From Thermoguttaceae bacterium (GTDB taxonomy: Bacteria; Planctomycetota; Planctomycetia; Pirellulales; Thermoguttaceae), in NCBI GenBank assembly GCA_017550965.1, contig JAFZNK010000050.1:1-32715 (forward strand): a DNA stretch of 32,715 nucleotides, read 5' to 3'. Both the position numbers and the translations under genes were made by a program. This document shows positions 9,287-17,388 of the stretch, one piece after another (position 1 is the stretch's first letter; each line of letters starts with the position of its first letter). A model generated the notes under the pieces. It was not told the DNA's origin, did no database searches, and saw nothing but the letters and a program-made list of their open reading frames with translations.

Positions 9287-9315
9287 TTGCAATCGTTTTC
9301 GTCGTCCTATATACT
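9287..9315 (+). promoter_or_regulatory. sigma-70-type promoter for the 9423 gene
   Basis: TTGCAA (9287-9292) and TATACT (9310-9315) are 17 nt apart. Start of transcription near 9322 would give a leader of about 100 nt. It is divergent from the copA promoter; the two -35 boxes are about 70 nt apart. Confidence 0.65.
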
Positions 9316-9422
9316 CTTGCGTAGTGTTGGTAACGACGGCATATCCCCGTCAGGGGCAAGCGTTGACGGAGATAGACGAACGCGTATTTTGCAGCTTTTG
9401 CGATTAACCGACAGCATATACG

Positions 9423-9848
9423 ATGTTTTTAACGTATTTATCCGGATATGATTATGAAGAACGCTATTGGGCGTTTGTTTTCCGATTTGAGACTTTGGTC
9501 GGCGGCGTTGTCGCCGAAGCTGGCAAACGTATTGGCTCCTACACGGACGAACAAGCGTCGGAGTTTTTTCGCGAGGCGTTCGCTCGACTCCTCAACGTGA
9601 ATTCAGGCATAACGCCGCCCGGTTGGTGGCACAACGTCGACGCGCCTCCTTTTCCTTGGTATGAACGTTATATGGAGCGCGAACTGCCGTATATGATTTG
9701 CGAGGCGCGTCGTCGGGCCGCAACTTCGGAGTCCGAAATGCAAGAAGATTGTTTTGATCGCAGGAAAGCGCGTCAACTTGCGCATGAAAGCGCTTCCTTC
9801 CAGAAATTTTTGCTCGGCGAGAACGTCGATTTTAACAGCAACAATTAG
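9423..9848 (+). CDS. hypothetical cytoplasmic protein, 141 aa
   Basis: I do not recognise the family. The product is 141 residues with no signal peptide or membrane segment. It is rich in aromatic and charged residues; residues ~10-55 (YEERYWAFVFRF... to FFREAFARLL) read as two amphipathic helices, and residues ~60-80 carry a PPGWW and PPFPWYERY stretch. The first part faintly recalls the region 2 helices of ECF sigma factors, but there is no region 4 helix-turn-helix, so that is only an impression. ATG 9423 is the only start downstream of an in-frame stop at 9405-9407; no clear Shine-Dalgarno precedes it. The evidence for a real gene is the good promoter at 9287-9315 and protein-like composition in neighbourhood codon style. 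Confidence 0.6.
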   Translation: MFLTYLSGYDYEERYWAFVFRFETLVGGVVAEAGKRIGSYTDEQASEFFREAFARLLNVNSGITPPGWWHNVDAPPFPWYERYMERELPYMICEARRRAATSESEMQEDCFDRRKARQLAHESASFQKFLLGENVDFNSNN

Positions 9849-9980
9849 CGTCGCTTGGTTTTTTGTATGGCGTCTCGTCAGATGCGCCGAGTGGAAGATC
9901 AAGCGTTTTCCCGAACGAAACGTTCCCTCCCTGGGCGTTCCGTTCACTGTTTTTTACCCCAAACACAGGTAGAGTTTTCA

Positions 9981-11438
9981 ATGAAAAAATCGTTGTTTAC
10001 GTTATTGGTCGCCGCCGTCGCCTTGACGACGATCGCCGCGTCCGCACGCGCGGACGTATCGCTTCCTAAATGTTTTTCGGACAACGGCGTGTTCCAACGC
10101 GAAAAGCCGATTTGCGTCTGGGGCTGGGCCGATCCCGGCGAAGAAGTTACCGTCTCGTTTAACGGCATGTCCGCGACGACGACCGCCTGCGAACACGGAA
10201 ACTGGAAAGTCTCCTTGCCGTCTCAGGAAGCAAGTTTCGAAGGAAAAGATCTTGTCGTTAAAGGCAAAAATACGATTACGTTTACGAACATTCTCGTCGG
10301 CGAAGTCTGGATTTGCAGCGGTCAGTCGAACATGGAAATGCCGCTGAATTCCTGGGGACAGCCTCGTCTTGCGTGCACGGAAGAAGAAATTAGCGGCGAC
10401 TACAGCTTTATTCGTTTCAATCGACCTAACCATGTTATTACGGAAGAAGAACTTAAAGACGTCGCGACCGAAGGATGGAAAGTCTGCAAAGACGGCGTTC
10501 AAGCGAATTGCACCGCTTGCGGTTTTCATTTCGCCCTTCGTCTTTACAACGAGTTAAACGTTCCCGTAGGGCTCATTGATTCCAATTGGGGCGGTTCGAA
10601 TATCAATAGCTGGATTCCAGACGCTGGTTGGAATCAAGTTCCCGAAACGGTCGAAGTTGGTCAAAAACTCATCGCGGCCCGTCCGGAAGCCAAAGATTGG
10701 GACAAGTGCGGCGGCATGTATAACGCGATGCTTGCCCCCTGGAAGGGATATAATTTCCGAGGCGCGATCTGGTATCAAGGTTGCACAAACGCCGGGGAAC
10801 ACGAGTTCTACTATTACAAGCAAAAGGCGATGATTCGTGAATGGCGTAAAATATTCGAAAACGGCGACTTCCCCTTCTATTGGGTTCAACTCGCGCCCTT
10901 CACTGATCCGAAAGACGATCCTAACGACACGGGCGATTGGCCATATCTGCGCAACGGCCAAACGATGTGCATGGAAGTTGCGAATACGGGTCAAGCGGTC
11001 ATTATCGACGCAGGCGAGATTAAAGACATTCACCCGCGCAACAAGTGGATTGTCGGCAATCGTCTGGCCCTTTGGGCGTTAGCGAACGCTTATGGCAAAA
11101 ACGTCGAATGTTGCTCGCCTATGGTCGCGACTGCGGATTTTGCCGACGGCAAAGTTGCCTTGACGTTCAACCACGTCGGCGAAGGTCTTGTTGCCGGTAA
11201 ACTTAACGATCGAACCTTCGAAAAGACCGGGGACCAGTTAAATCGCTTTGCGATCGCGGGCGCGGACGGAAAATTTGTCTGGGCGAAGGCTGAAATCGTC
11301 GCCCCCAACAAGGTCGTTGTTTCCGCTGAAGGCGTAGATCCGACCGCCGTTCGTTACGCGTGGCAAATGTTTCCGGAGAACTGCAATCTTTACAGTTCCG
11401 AGGGACTTCCCGCCACTCCGTTTGAGATTAAGAAATAG
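9981..11438 (+). CDS. secreted sialate O-acetylesterase-like SGNH esterase
   Basis: The 485-residue product begins with a classic signal peptide (MKKSLFTLLVAAVAL..., cleavage probably after SARA near residue 25). A beta domain follows, then the SGNH-type esterase fold: SGQSNMEMPL with nucleophile Ser116, GLIDSNWGGSNINSW, and DIHP at 349-352 giving Asp349 and His351 of the triad. This is the PF03629/SASA pattern; members remove O-acetyl groups from sialic acids or from xylan and pectin. ATG 9981 is chosen over an upstream TTG at 9855 because it starts the signal peptide and has AGGTAGAG just upstream. It is the first gene of the exported block that runs to 25238 and is followed by a terminator-like structure. 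Whether the substrate is sialic acid or plant acetyl ester cannot be told. Confidence 0.88.
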   Translation: MKKSLFTLLVAAVALTTIAASARADVSLPKCFSDNGVFQREKPICVWGWADPGEEVTVSFNGMSATTTACEHGNWKVSLPSQEASFEGKDLVVKGKNTITFTNILVGEVWICSGQSNMEMPLNSWGQPRLACTEEEISGDYSFIRFNRPNHVITEEELKDVATEGWKVCKDGVQANCTACGFHFALRLYNELNVPVGLIDSNWGGSNINSWIPDAGWNQVPETVEVGQKLIAARPEAKDWDKCGGMYNAMLAPWKGYNFRGAIWYQGCTNAGEHEFYYYKQKAMIREWRKIFENGDFPFYWVQLAPFTDPKDDPNDTGDWPYLRNGQTMCMEVANTGQAVIIDAGEIKDIHPRNKWIVGNRLALWALANAYGKNVECCSPMVATADFADGKVALTFNHVGEGLVAGKLNDRTFEKTGDQLNRFAIAGADGKFVWAKAEIVAPNKVVVSAEGVDPTAVRYAWQMFPENCNLYSSEGLPATPFEIKK

Positions 11439-11483
11439 TTCGTCGGCGTATACGATTTAACGCCGCGACGTTAACGTTAAAAG

Positions 11484-11533
11484 AAGGACTTGTTCTAGAG
11501 AGAGTCGCAAGACTTTTGGTTCAAGTCCTTTTT
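11484..11533 (+). terminator. probable terminator after the SGNH esterase gene
   Basis: Outer stem AAGGACTTG (11484-11492) pairs with CAAGTCCTT (11522-11530) and runs into a T stretch. Nested inside is AGAGTC-GCAA-GACTTT (11501-11516), a short stem closed by a GNRA tetraloop. The long outer loop makes it less certain than a simple hairpin. Confidence 0.5.
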
Positions 11534-11547
11534 GGTCGTTCATCGAA

Positions 11548-11570
11548 GGCGTCGACTTCAGGTCGACGCC
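11548..11570. repeat. perfect 9-bp inverted repeat in the leader of the first glycosidase paralog
   Basis: GGCGTCGAC (11548-11556) and GTCGACGCC (11562-11570) flank a 5-nt loop TTCAG. There is no T-tract, so it is not an intrinsic terminator. It lies 33 nt before the ATG at 11604 and could be a leader hairpin or an operator. Confidence 0.5.
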
Positions 11571-11603
11571 GATTGATTCATCTTTGAAGGACGTCTTTGC
11601 GCA

Positions 11604-13556
11604 ATGTCGATAAAAACAGCAGGTAAATGTTGGCGTTTCGTTCTCGTTATGGCGGCGGCGCTTGTCTTTGGACAAACGTTTGTTTCAGGGCAAGAGAACG
11701 ATTCTTCCCCAAGAGTCAGAACCAGAACAAATTTTCCCCCGCGCCTTAAACGGGCGGATTCGTTTGTCGGCGTTCATTTCGATTTTCACGCGGGCAAGGA
11801 CGTCCCCAATATTGGCGAGTCGACCACTCCTGAAATGGTTCAGGAAATTATTGACGCGCTCCATCCGGATTTTATCCAGGTCGACAGCAAGGGCCATCCC
11901 GGCTTGACCAGCTACCCCACAAAAGTCGGCAATCCCGCGCCGGGAGTCGTCAAGGATTCCTTGAGAATCTGGCGTTATGTTACGGCGAAAAACGGCGTGG
12001 CTCTCTACACGCATTATTCCGGCGTTTGGGACAACGAAGCCGTCGCGCGCCATCCGGAATGGGCCGTTGTTGACGCTAATGGAAACGTCTCCCAAGAAAG
12101 GACTTCGGTATTCGGCGATTATAAAGACAAGCTTCTAGTTCCTCAACTTCTTGAAATGGCAATGAAATACCATACCGACGGAGTTTGGGTCGACGGCGAG
12201 TGTTGGGCGACGCTTCTTGATTATTGCGACGTAGCCCAAGACGCTTTCAAAAACGCAACCGGATATGACGCCGTTCCAAAAGAACCCAAACAAGACGGTT
12301 GGTTTGAATGGTGCGATTTCTGTAGGGAAGCGTTTCGACAATATCTCATTGACTATGTTCAACAGGTTAAAGAGAAAGCCCCTAATTTCCAGATAGCAAG
12401 CAACTGGGCGTTTACCGATCATATGCCCGAACCTGTTTGCGCGGACGTCGACTTTATCTCCGGAGATTATTCGCCTAACGATTCGGTAACAGCCGCTCGA
12501 TATTCGTCGCGCCTAATGATGACTCAAAACGTACCTTGGGATCTTATGGCATGGAGTTTTGCAAGAGCGCCCGAAGGAAATTGGACGCCCAAGACCGGCG
12601 TTCAAATTTCACGCGAGGCGGCCTGCGTTCTTGCTCAGGGAGGCGGCTTTCAAGCGTACATAACGCAAGACCCGGACGGAGCGGTTAATCTTACGAAACT
12701 CCCGCCTGTGGCGGAAGCTCTGAAATTCTGTCGCGAGCGTCAAAGTCTCTGTCAACATTCAACCGAAGTTCCGCAAATTGCCTTGTTCTGTCCAACAAAG
12801 CAACATTACAAAAGTGTTAATCGTTTCTGGGATAGTCTTTTCCCAATGATTACAGAGCAGCGCGCTATTCTGAAGCGAATACTCGAACTCAATTACGCCG
12901 TCGATATTCAAATCGACGAAACGCTTGTCAAAAATATCGAATCGGCAAAAACCGTAGTTTTTTCTCGCGGAGGTCTTTGGTCGGACGAACTGAAAGAGAA
13001 GGTGGAAAGTTACGTTAAAAATGGAGGTTCCGTTGTTTCTATTGGAAACGAACCCCTTGAAGAACTCAAACCGTTACTCGAAAAGGCCGAAAAAATTTCG
13101 TCGGAGAATACCGATTCTATTTGGTTCCTCGACGTCTACCAATACGGCGAGGGAAAGATTGTCGTTTATCCGACTCCCGTTGATACTCCGCAAGAGTTTG
13201 TCGACGAGAACGGCCCCACTTTTAACGCTTACCTCGAAAAGGCGTTAGCGACCGCTTTTCCGGCGCCGATCGTTCAGTTCTCTCAAAAACAACCGCTCGA
13301 CGTTTCTGTACGTAGAGCGCAGGACGGACGACTTTGCGTTCATTTGGTCAACGTGTCGGGACCTCACGAACAGGAGGCTGTTATTAAATCGATCGATCCT
13401 GTCGAAAACGTTGAAACAACGCTAAATCTCGAATCTAAGCCGGAAAAAATCCGTTTAGAACCTTCCGGCGTTGAACTTGATTTTTCCTGGGAAAATAACC
13501 AAGCAAAATTTATCATTCCCTCGATACCTGTTTATGAAATCGTCGTCGTGGAATAA
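11604..13556 (+). CDS. exported glycosidase-like protein, GHL6/alpha-L-fucosidase-like barrel (paralog A)
   Basis: The 650-residue product has a signal peptide (hydrophobic core ~12-24, cleavage near VSGQ) and a short linker, then the catalytic-type module from Phe44. Residues ~50-370 look like a TIM barrel: FVGVHFDFHAGKD, ARHPEWAVVDANG, and DGVWVDGECW with Asp197 and Glu199. The Trp-x-Asp-Gly strand resembles the nucleophile strand of GH29 alpha-L-fucosidases, and the HPEW...D..G segment is typical of the hypothetical glycosyl hydrolase 6 family. Residues ~390-560 resemble the GATase-like (trimerisation) domain seen after GH42-type barrels, followed by a small C-terminal beta domain. AAGGA (11587-11591) precedes the ATG at some distance. 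Its body is nearly duplicated in the next gene. Substrate unknown. Confidence 0.75.
   Translation: MSIKTAGKCWRFVLVMAAALVFGQTFVSGQENDSSPRVRTRTNFPPRLKRADSFVGVHFDFHAGKDVPNIGESTTPEMVQEIIDALHPDFIQVDSKGHPGLTSYPTKVGNPAPGVVKDSLRIWRYVTAKNGVALYTHYSGVWDNEAVARHPEWAVVDANGNVSQERTSVFGDYKDKLLVPQLLEMAMKYHTDGVWVDGECWATLLDYCDVAQDAFKNATGYDAVPKEPKQDGWFEWCDFCREAFRQYLIDYVQQVKEKAPNFQIASNWAFTDHMPEPVCADVDFISGDYSPNDSVTAARYSSRLMMTQNVPWDLMAWSFARAPEGNWTPKTGVQISREAACVLAQGGGFQAYITQDPDGAVNLTKLPPVAEALKFCRERQSLCQHSTEVPQIALFCPTKQHYKSVNRFWDSLFPMITEQRAILKRILELNYAVDIQIDETLVKNIESAKTVVFSRGGLWSDELKEKVESYVKNGGSVVSIGNEPLEELKPLLEKAEKISSENTDSIWFLDVYQYGEGKIVVYPTPVDTPQEFVDENGPTFNAYLEKALATAFPAPIVQFSQKQPLDVSVRRAQDGRLCVHLVNVSGPHEQEAVIKSIDPVENVETTLNLESKPEKIRLEPSGVELDFSWENNQAKFIIPSIPVYEIVVVE
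11733..13556 (+). repeat. duplicated module, copy 1 (607 codons plus stop)
   Basis: From the Phe44 codon to the stop, this 1824-nt segment is matched by 13946-15769 with the same length and no net indel; about 58 amino-acid differences were counted by hand, roughly 90% identity. Similarity stops at the stop codons and, upstream, at an AAATTTTCCC-type stretch. Confidence 0.9.
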
Positions 13557-13659
13557 GGAACTAATCGGAACACTGGGTTGCGACGTCCGTCCGATTGCGT
13601 GTTTTGCGAACGGCCGTCGGTCTGAACGCTGGTTTAACGCTGATTAACCAATTCGATTA

Positions 13660-13951
13660 CTAAACAAACCAAAGGAACATATTGATGCGGTTCTCCGCCT
13701 GTTTTGCCATGTTGATCAGACGTGTCGTCCTTTGCGTCGCTCTCTGCGCGTTCGCGACGATAGAGGTCGGCGTCCTCGCCGACGATTGGGACAGGCAGGG
13801 GGATACGATCGTCGCGACCCAGAGTGCTCTTGACGACGGCGCCTGGTCAAAGGTCGTCGATTCTCTTCGCGAAAAAGACGCCGACGAATACGACGTCGAG
13901 CTTGTCGAGTGGGACGATTCCACGTTTGACCGTTTAAAGGAAATTTTTCCC
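13660..13951 (+). repeat. 5' module shared with the C25-like gene, copy 1
   Basis: The leader (AAAGGAACATATTG just before the ATG) and the first 89 codons match 15856-16147 at the start of the next gene: 89 residues each, no net indel, about 55 identical by hand count, and higher after the signal peptide. The leader similarity includes the ribosome binding site and a GATTAAC a little upstream (near 13640). Confidence 0.85.
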
Positions 13952-15769
13952 CCGCGCCTTAAACGAGCGGAATCGTTTGTCGGCGTTCATTTTGATTTTC
14001 ACGCAGGCAAGGACGTCCCCAATATTGGCGAGTCGACCACGCCTGAAATGGTTCAGGAAGTTATCGACGCGCTTCATCCAGATTTTATCCAGGTTGACAG
14101 CAAGGGACTTCCCGGCTTAACCAGCTATCCCACGAAAGTCGGCAATCCCGCGCCGGGAGTCGTTAAAGATTCTTTGAGAATTTGGCGTTATGTTACGGCG
14201 AAAAACGGCGTGGCTCTTTACGCGCATTATTGCGGCGTCTGGGATGATGAAGCCGTTGCGCGCCATCCGGAATGGGCCGTCGTAGACGCTAATGGAAACG
14301 TCTCCCAAGAAAGGACTTCCGTATTCGGCGATTATAAAGACAAGCTTCTTGTTCCTCAACTTCTTGAAATGGCAATGAAATACCATACCGACGGAGTTTG
14401 GGTCGACGGCGAGTGTTGGGCGACGGTTCTTGATTATTGCGATACAGCCCAGGACGCTTTCAAAAACGCAACCGGATTTGATTCCGTTCCAAAAGAACCC
14501 GAACAAGACGGTTGGTTTGAATGGTGCGACTTCTGTAGGGAAGCGTTTCGGCAATACCTTATCGATTACGTACAACAAGTTAAAGACAAGGCGCCAAATT
14601 TCCAGATAGCAAGCAACTGGGCGTTTACCGACCATATGCCTGAACCTGTCAGCGCAGACGTTGATTTTATCTCCGGCGACTTTTCGTCTAATGATTCAGT
14701 AACCGCCGCTCGTTATTCCACGCGTCTAATAATGACCCAAAATAAGCCATGGGATCTCATGACATGGAGTTTCGTGAGAACTCCCGATGGAAATTGGGCT
14801 CCAAAGACAGGGATTCAAATATCTCGCGAAGCGGCGTGCGTTTTAGCGCAGGGAGGGAGTTTCCAAGCGTACATAACGCAAGACCCGGACGGGGCGGTAA
14901 ATCTTGCAAAACTCCCGCCAGTGGCAGAAGCGCTTGAATTCTGTCGCGAGCGTCAAAAGCTTTGCCAATATTCGAGCGAAGCGCCTCAGATCGCCCTGTT
15001 CTGCCCCACGAAACAGCACTATCAAAACGTTAATCGCTTCCTGGATACTCTTTTCCCGATGATCAAGGAACAACGCCCCATTCTTAAGCGGATACTCGAA
15101 CTCAATTACGCCGTCGATATTCAAATCGACGAAACCCTTGTCAAGGATATCGAATCTGCGAAAGTTGTCGTTTTTTCTCGCGGCAGTCTTTGGTCGGACG
15201 AACTCAAGAAAAAAGTTGATAGTTATGTTAATAACGGCGGCGCCGTTGTTACTATTGGGAACGAACCCCTTGAGGAAATTAAACCGTTACTTGAGAAAGC
15301 TGAAAAGATATCTTCGGAAAACACCGACAATATCTGGTTCCTCGACGTTTATCAATACGGCGAAGGTAAGATTGTCGTTTTTCCGACCCCTGTAAACGCT
15401 CCGCAAGAGTTTACCGACGAGAACGGCCCCACTTTTAACGCTTACCTCGAAAAGGCGTTAGCTACCGCCTTCCCGACTCCGCTCGTTCAATTTTCTCAAA
15501 AACAACCGCTTGACGTTTCTGTTCGCCGCGCGCAAGACGGTCGACTTTGCGTTCACCTGGTGAACGTTTCAGGACCGCACGAAATTGAGCCGGTTATCAA
15601 ATCGATCGATCCGGTTGAGAACGTCGAAACAACGCTAAATCTTGAATCCGAACCGAAAAAGATTCGTCTGGAACCTTCCGGCGTTGAACTTGATTTTTCC
15701 TGGGAGAATAACCAAGCGAAATTTACGATTCCGTCGATTCCCGTTTATGAGATCGTCGTTGTCGAATGA
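13685..15769 (+). CDS. chimeric exported glycosidase-like protein (paralog B)
   Basis: The 694-residue product joins two modules. Residues 1-89 (signal peptide plus TIVATQSALDDGAW ... FDRLKEIFP) match the N-terminus of the following C25-like gene; from Phe88 on it is ~90% identical to paralog A, including the barrel with Asp241 and Glu243, the GATase-like domain and the C-terminal beta domain. The fusion point is the shared Phe-Pro codons at 13946-13951. In the C25-like protein the borrowed piece is the first beta-alpha-beta part of the peptidase fold, so here it is probably a partial, perhaps unfolded or vestigial, N-terminal extension. AAAGGAA precedes the ATG at 7-8 nt; a TTG abuts the ATG but is not needed. 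The reading frame is intact through the fusion and the barrel, which argues for a working gene rather than a wreck. Substrate unknown. Confidence 0.8.
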   Translation: MRFSACFAMLIRRVVLCVALCAFATIEVGVLADDWDRQGDTIVATQSALDDGAWSKVVDSLREKDADEYDVELVEWDDSTFDRLKEIFPPRLKRAESFVGVHFDFHAGKDVPNIGESTTPEMVQEVIDALHPDFIQVDSKGLPGLTSYPTKVGNPAPGVVKDSLRIWRYVTAKNGVALYAHYCGVWDDEAVARHPEWAVVDANGNVSQERTSVFGDYKDKLLVPQLLEMAMKYHTDGVWVDGECWATVLDYCDTAQDAFKNATGFDSVPKEPEQDGWFEWCDFCREAFRQYLIDYVQQVKDKAPNFQIASNWAFTDHMPEPVSADVDFISGDFSSNDSVTAARYSTRLIMTQNKPWDLMTWSFVRTPDGNWAPKTGIQISREAACVLAQGGSFQAYITQDPDGAVNLAKLPPVAEALEFCRERQKLCQYSSEAPQIALFCPTKQHYQNVNRFLDTLFPMIKEQRPILKRILELNYAVDIQIDETLVKDIESAKVVVFSRGSLWSDELKKKVDSYVNNGGAVVTIGNEPLEEIKPLLEKAEKISSENTDNIWFLDVYQYGEGKIVVFPTPVNAPQEFTDENGPTFNAYLEKALATAFPTPLVQFSQKQPLDVSVRRAQDGRLCVHLVNVSGPHEIEPVIKSIDPVENVETTLNLESEPKKIRLEPSGVELDFSWENNQAKFTIPSIPVYEIVVVE
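13946..15769 (+). repeat. duplicated module, copy 2 (607 codons plus stop)
   Basis: Partner of 11733-13556; same length and near-identical protein. Many of the DNA differences are at third codon positions, as expected if both copies have been under protein-level selection since the duplication. Confidence 0.9.
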
Positions 15770-15855
15770 AAACCGATCGTAGTGGGACGTTCGCGTCTCT
15801 TATAAAAGAATTTTAACTTAATTCGTTTGATCTGACGTTGATTAACAGCTTCAAC

Positions 15856-16147
15856 ATATCCAAACCCAAGGAACGTATTGATGCGATTACCTGTTTTTTT
15901 TGTCACGCTAATTAGAAAAACAACGTTTTACGCCGCTTTTCTAGCTTGCGCGACAACTTTGATCGGAGTTTCTGCCGACGACGCCGTCAAACAAGGTTAT
16001 ACTATCGTTGCAACACAAAGTGTTCTTGACGACGCCGACTGGGCCAAAGTTGTTGATTCTCTCCGCACAAAATACGCCGACGAATATAAAGTCGACGTCG
16101 TTGCCTGGGACGATTCCGCGTTCGACCGTTTGAAAGAAATCTTTCCC
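15856..16147 (+). repeat. 5' module shared with the chimeric gene, copy 2
   Basis: Partner of 13660-13951: the leader with AAGGAACGTATTG before the ATG, the signal peptide and the first ~57 residues of the mature protein. Here it continues without a break into the rest of the C25-like protein, so this copy is the native context. Confidence 0.85.
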
Positions 16148-17302
16148 AAATACGCCTGTTTCGTCGTCAAGCCGGAAGAAGCGACGGCGGAACGCCTTGC
16201 CTCGATTTGGCAAGGAACGCGCGAGCTTGACAACGATCCTTACGGCGACGTTCTTTGGGCGATTATTACCGGTTACGACGCGTCTGACGCGTTGCGCATG
16301 ACGCAAGTCAAGCCGACAATCGTGGAGTCGGCTTGCGGAGCTACGTCGATTTCGACGAAATATTTCAAATCAAGCGTCGTTTTCGACGAAGGTAAAAAGA
16401 ATCACTGGCGCGTTAAAGAGGCGGGTAAAGAGGAAGAGGATCGAAACGACGCCCCGGACGACACGACGCACGCCGTCGCCGACGCTCTTAATAACACGCA
16501 ACTCTTTGTAACTTCTGGGCATGCGTCAGAAAATAATTGGAGTATTGGATACGCCTATAAAAACGGTTTTTTTGTCGCTCAAAACGGCAATCTTTATGGA
16601 GTCCCGTCGCAAGAGTCGGGAGAAAAACCGTTCCTGGTCGAGGCAACCGGTTCCAAAATTCATTTTGCGTCCGGCAACTGTTTGTGGGGCAATATCAATA
16701 AGCCGTGTTGCATGGCGACGATGATGATTAAACATGCAAACGTCGATATGCTTTTGGGATATGTCGTTCCCACGTGGTTCGGTTACATGGGCTGGGGCGT
16801 TCTGGACTATTATATCGAACAACCCGGCCGTTTTACCGTCGCTGAAGCTGTCTACGCGAACAACCAGGCGTTACTTTACCTTCTTGAAAACGATAAGACC
16901 GCGCCCGAGGCGGAAAAATTGCCCGAAATGAAACGCGAGGGCCTTGTCTACGATCGTGACGTCGTGGCTCTCTACGGCGATCCTGCGTGGCAAAACGCGC
17001 TCGCCGTTCAAGAGTCCGGATGGAAACAGGAACTTGGGTCGGAAAAAGCCGAGGACGGGACTATCACGTGGACGTTGACAATTGACCCCGTTAAAACGGA
17101 GACGTCTCATGCGCTCGTCGATTCCAACGGTTCCGCGCGTTCGAATCGACCGATTTTCCAAATTTTGCCTCAACGAGTTAGCAACGTTGAAATCGTCGAG
17201 GGACAAGATTACGGCGCGGTTATTACCGACAATTTCGTCCTGATTCCCTTGTCGAAGAAACTCCCGGAGGGCAAGTTTAACATGATATTTACCTCAAAAT
17301 AG
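15881..17302 (+). CDS. exported clan-CD (gingipain/C25-like) cysteine peptidase homolog
   Basis: The 473-residue product has a signal peptide (cleavage near VSA-DD, residue 32). TIVATQSVLDDADW and KVDVVAWDD resemble the opening strand-helix-strand of C25 peptidases. FVTSGHAS places His214 and FASGNCLWG places Cys267, 53 residues apart, each ending a hydrophobic strand: the His-then-Cys dyad of clan CD. LLGYVVPTWFGYMGWG and LYGDPAW, the latter a common motif in C25 proteins, follow. A ~90-residue C-terminal beta domain (from ~385) ends the protein. AAGGAA (15868-15873) is 7 nt before ATG 15881. It sits directly after the chimeric gene that shares its N-terminus. No propeptide or sorting domain was identified; activity and specificity are unproven. 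Confidence 0.66.
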   Translation: MRLPVFFVTLIRKTTFYAAFLACATTLIGVSADDAVKQGYTIVATQSVLDDADWAKVVDSLRTKYADEYKVDVVAWDDSAFDRLKEIFPKYACFVVKPEEATAERLASIWQGTRELDNDPYGDVLWAIITGYDASDALRMTQVKPTIVESACGATSISTKYFKSSVVFDEGKKNHWRVKEAGKEEEDRNDAPDDTTHAVADALNNTQLFVTSGHASENNWSIGYAYKNGFFVAQNGNLYGVPSQESGEKPFLVEATGSKIHFASGNCLWGNINKPCCMATMMIKHANVDMLLGYVVPTWFGYMGWGVLDYYIEQPGRFTVAEAVYANNQALLYLLENDKTAPEAEKLPEMKREGLVYDRDVVALYGDPAWQNALAVQESGWKQELGSEKAEDGTITWTLTIDPVKTETSHALVDSNGSARSNRPIFQILPQRVSNVEIVEGQDYGAVITDNFVLIPLSKKLPEGKFNMIFTSK

Positions 17303-17388
17303 TTTTATGATCCAAACTGTATGCAAATTCGTCACGAGTCCTTACCATAGGCCGTTTTGCTAATACTCAATTTTAGGAATTGTCAAAC

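Noticed and set aside
9266..9451. 61-codon plus-strand frame before the 9423 gene
   Set aside because: It contains the promoter at 9287-9315, starts with TTG and overlaps the better 141-codon gene.
9913..9925. GAACG-AAA-CGTTC inverted repeat before the SGNH esterase
   Set aside because: Only five pairs per arm, in a sequence rich in CGTTC; likely chance.
13946..13951. Chimeric gene as a pseudogene or frameshift artefact
   Set aside because: The frame is intact through the join and to the stop, the leader has a good ribosome site and the body keeps the active-site-type residues.
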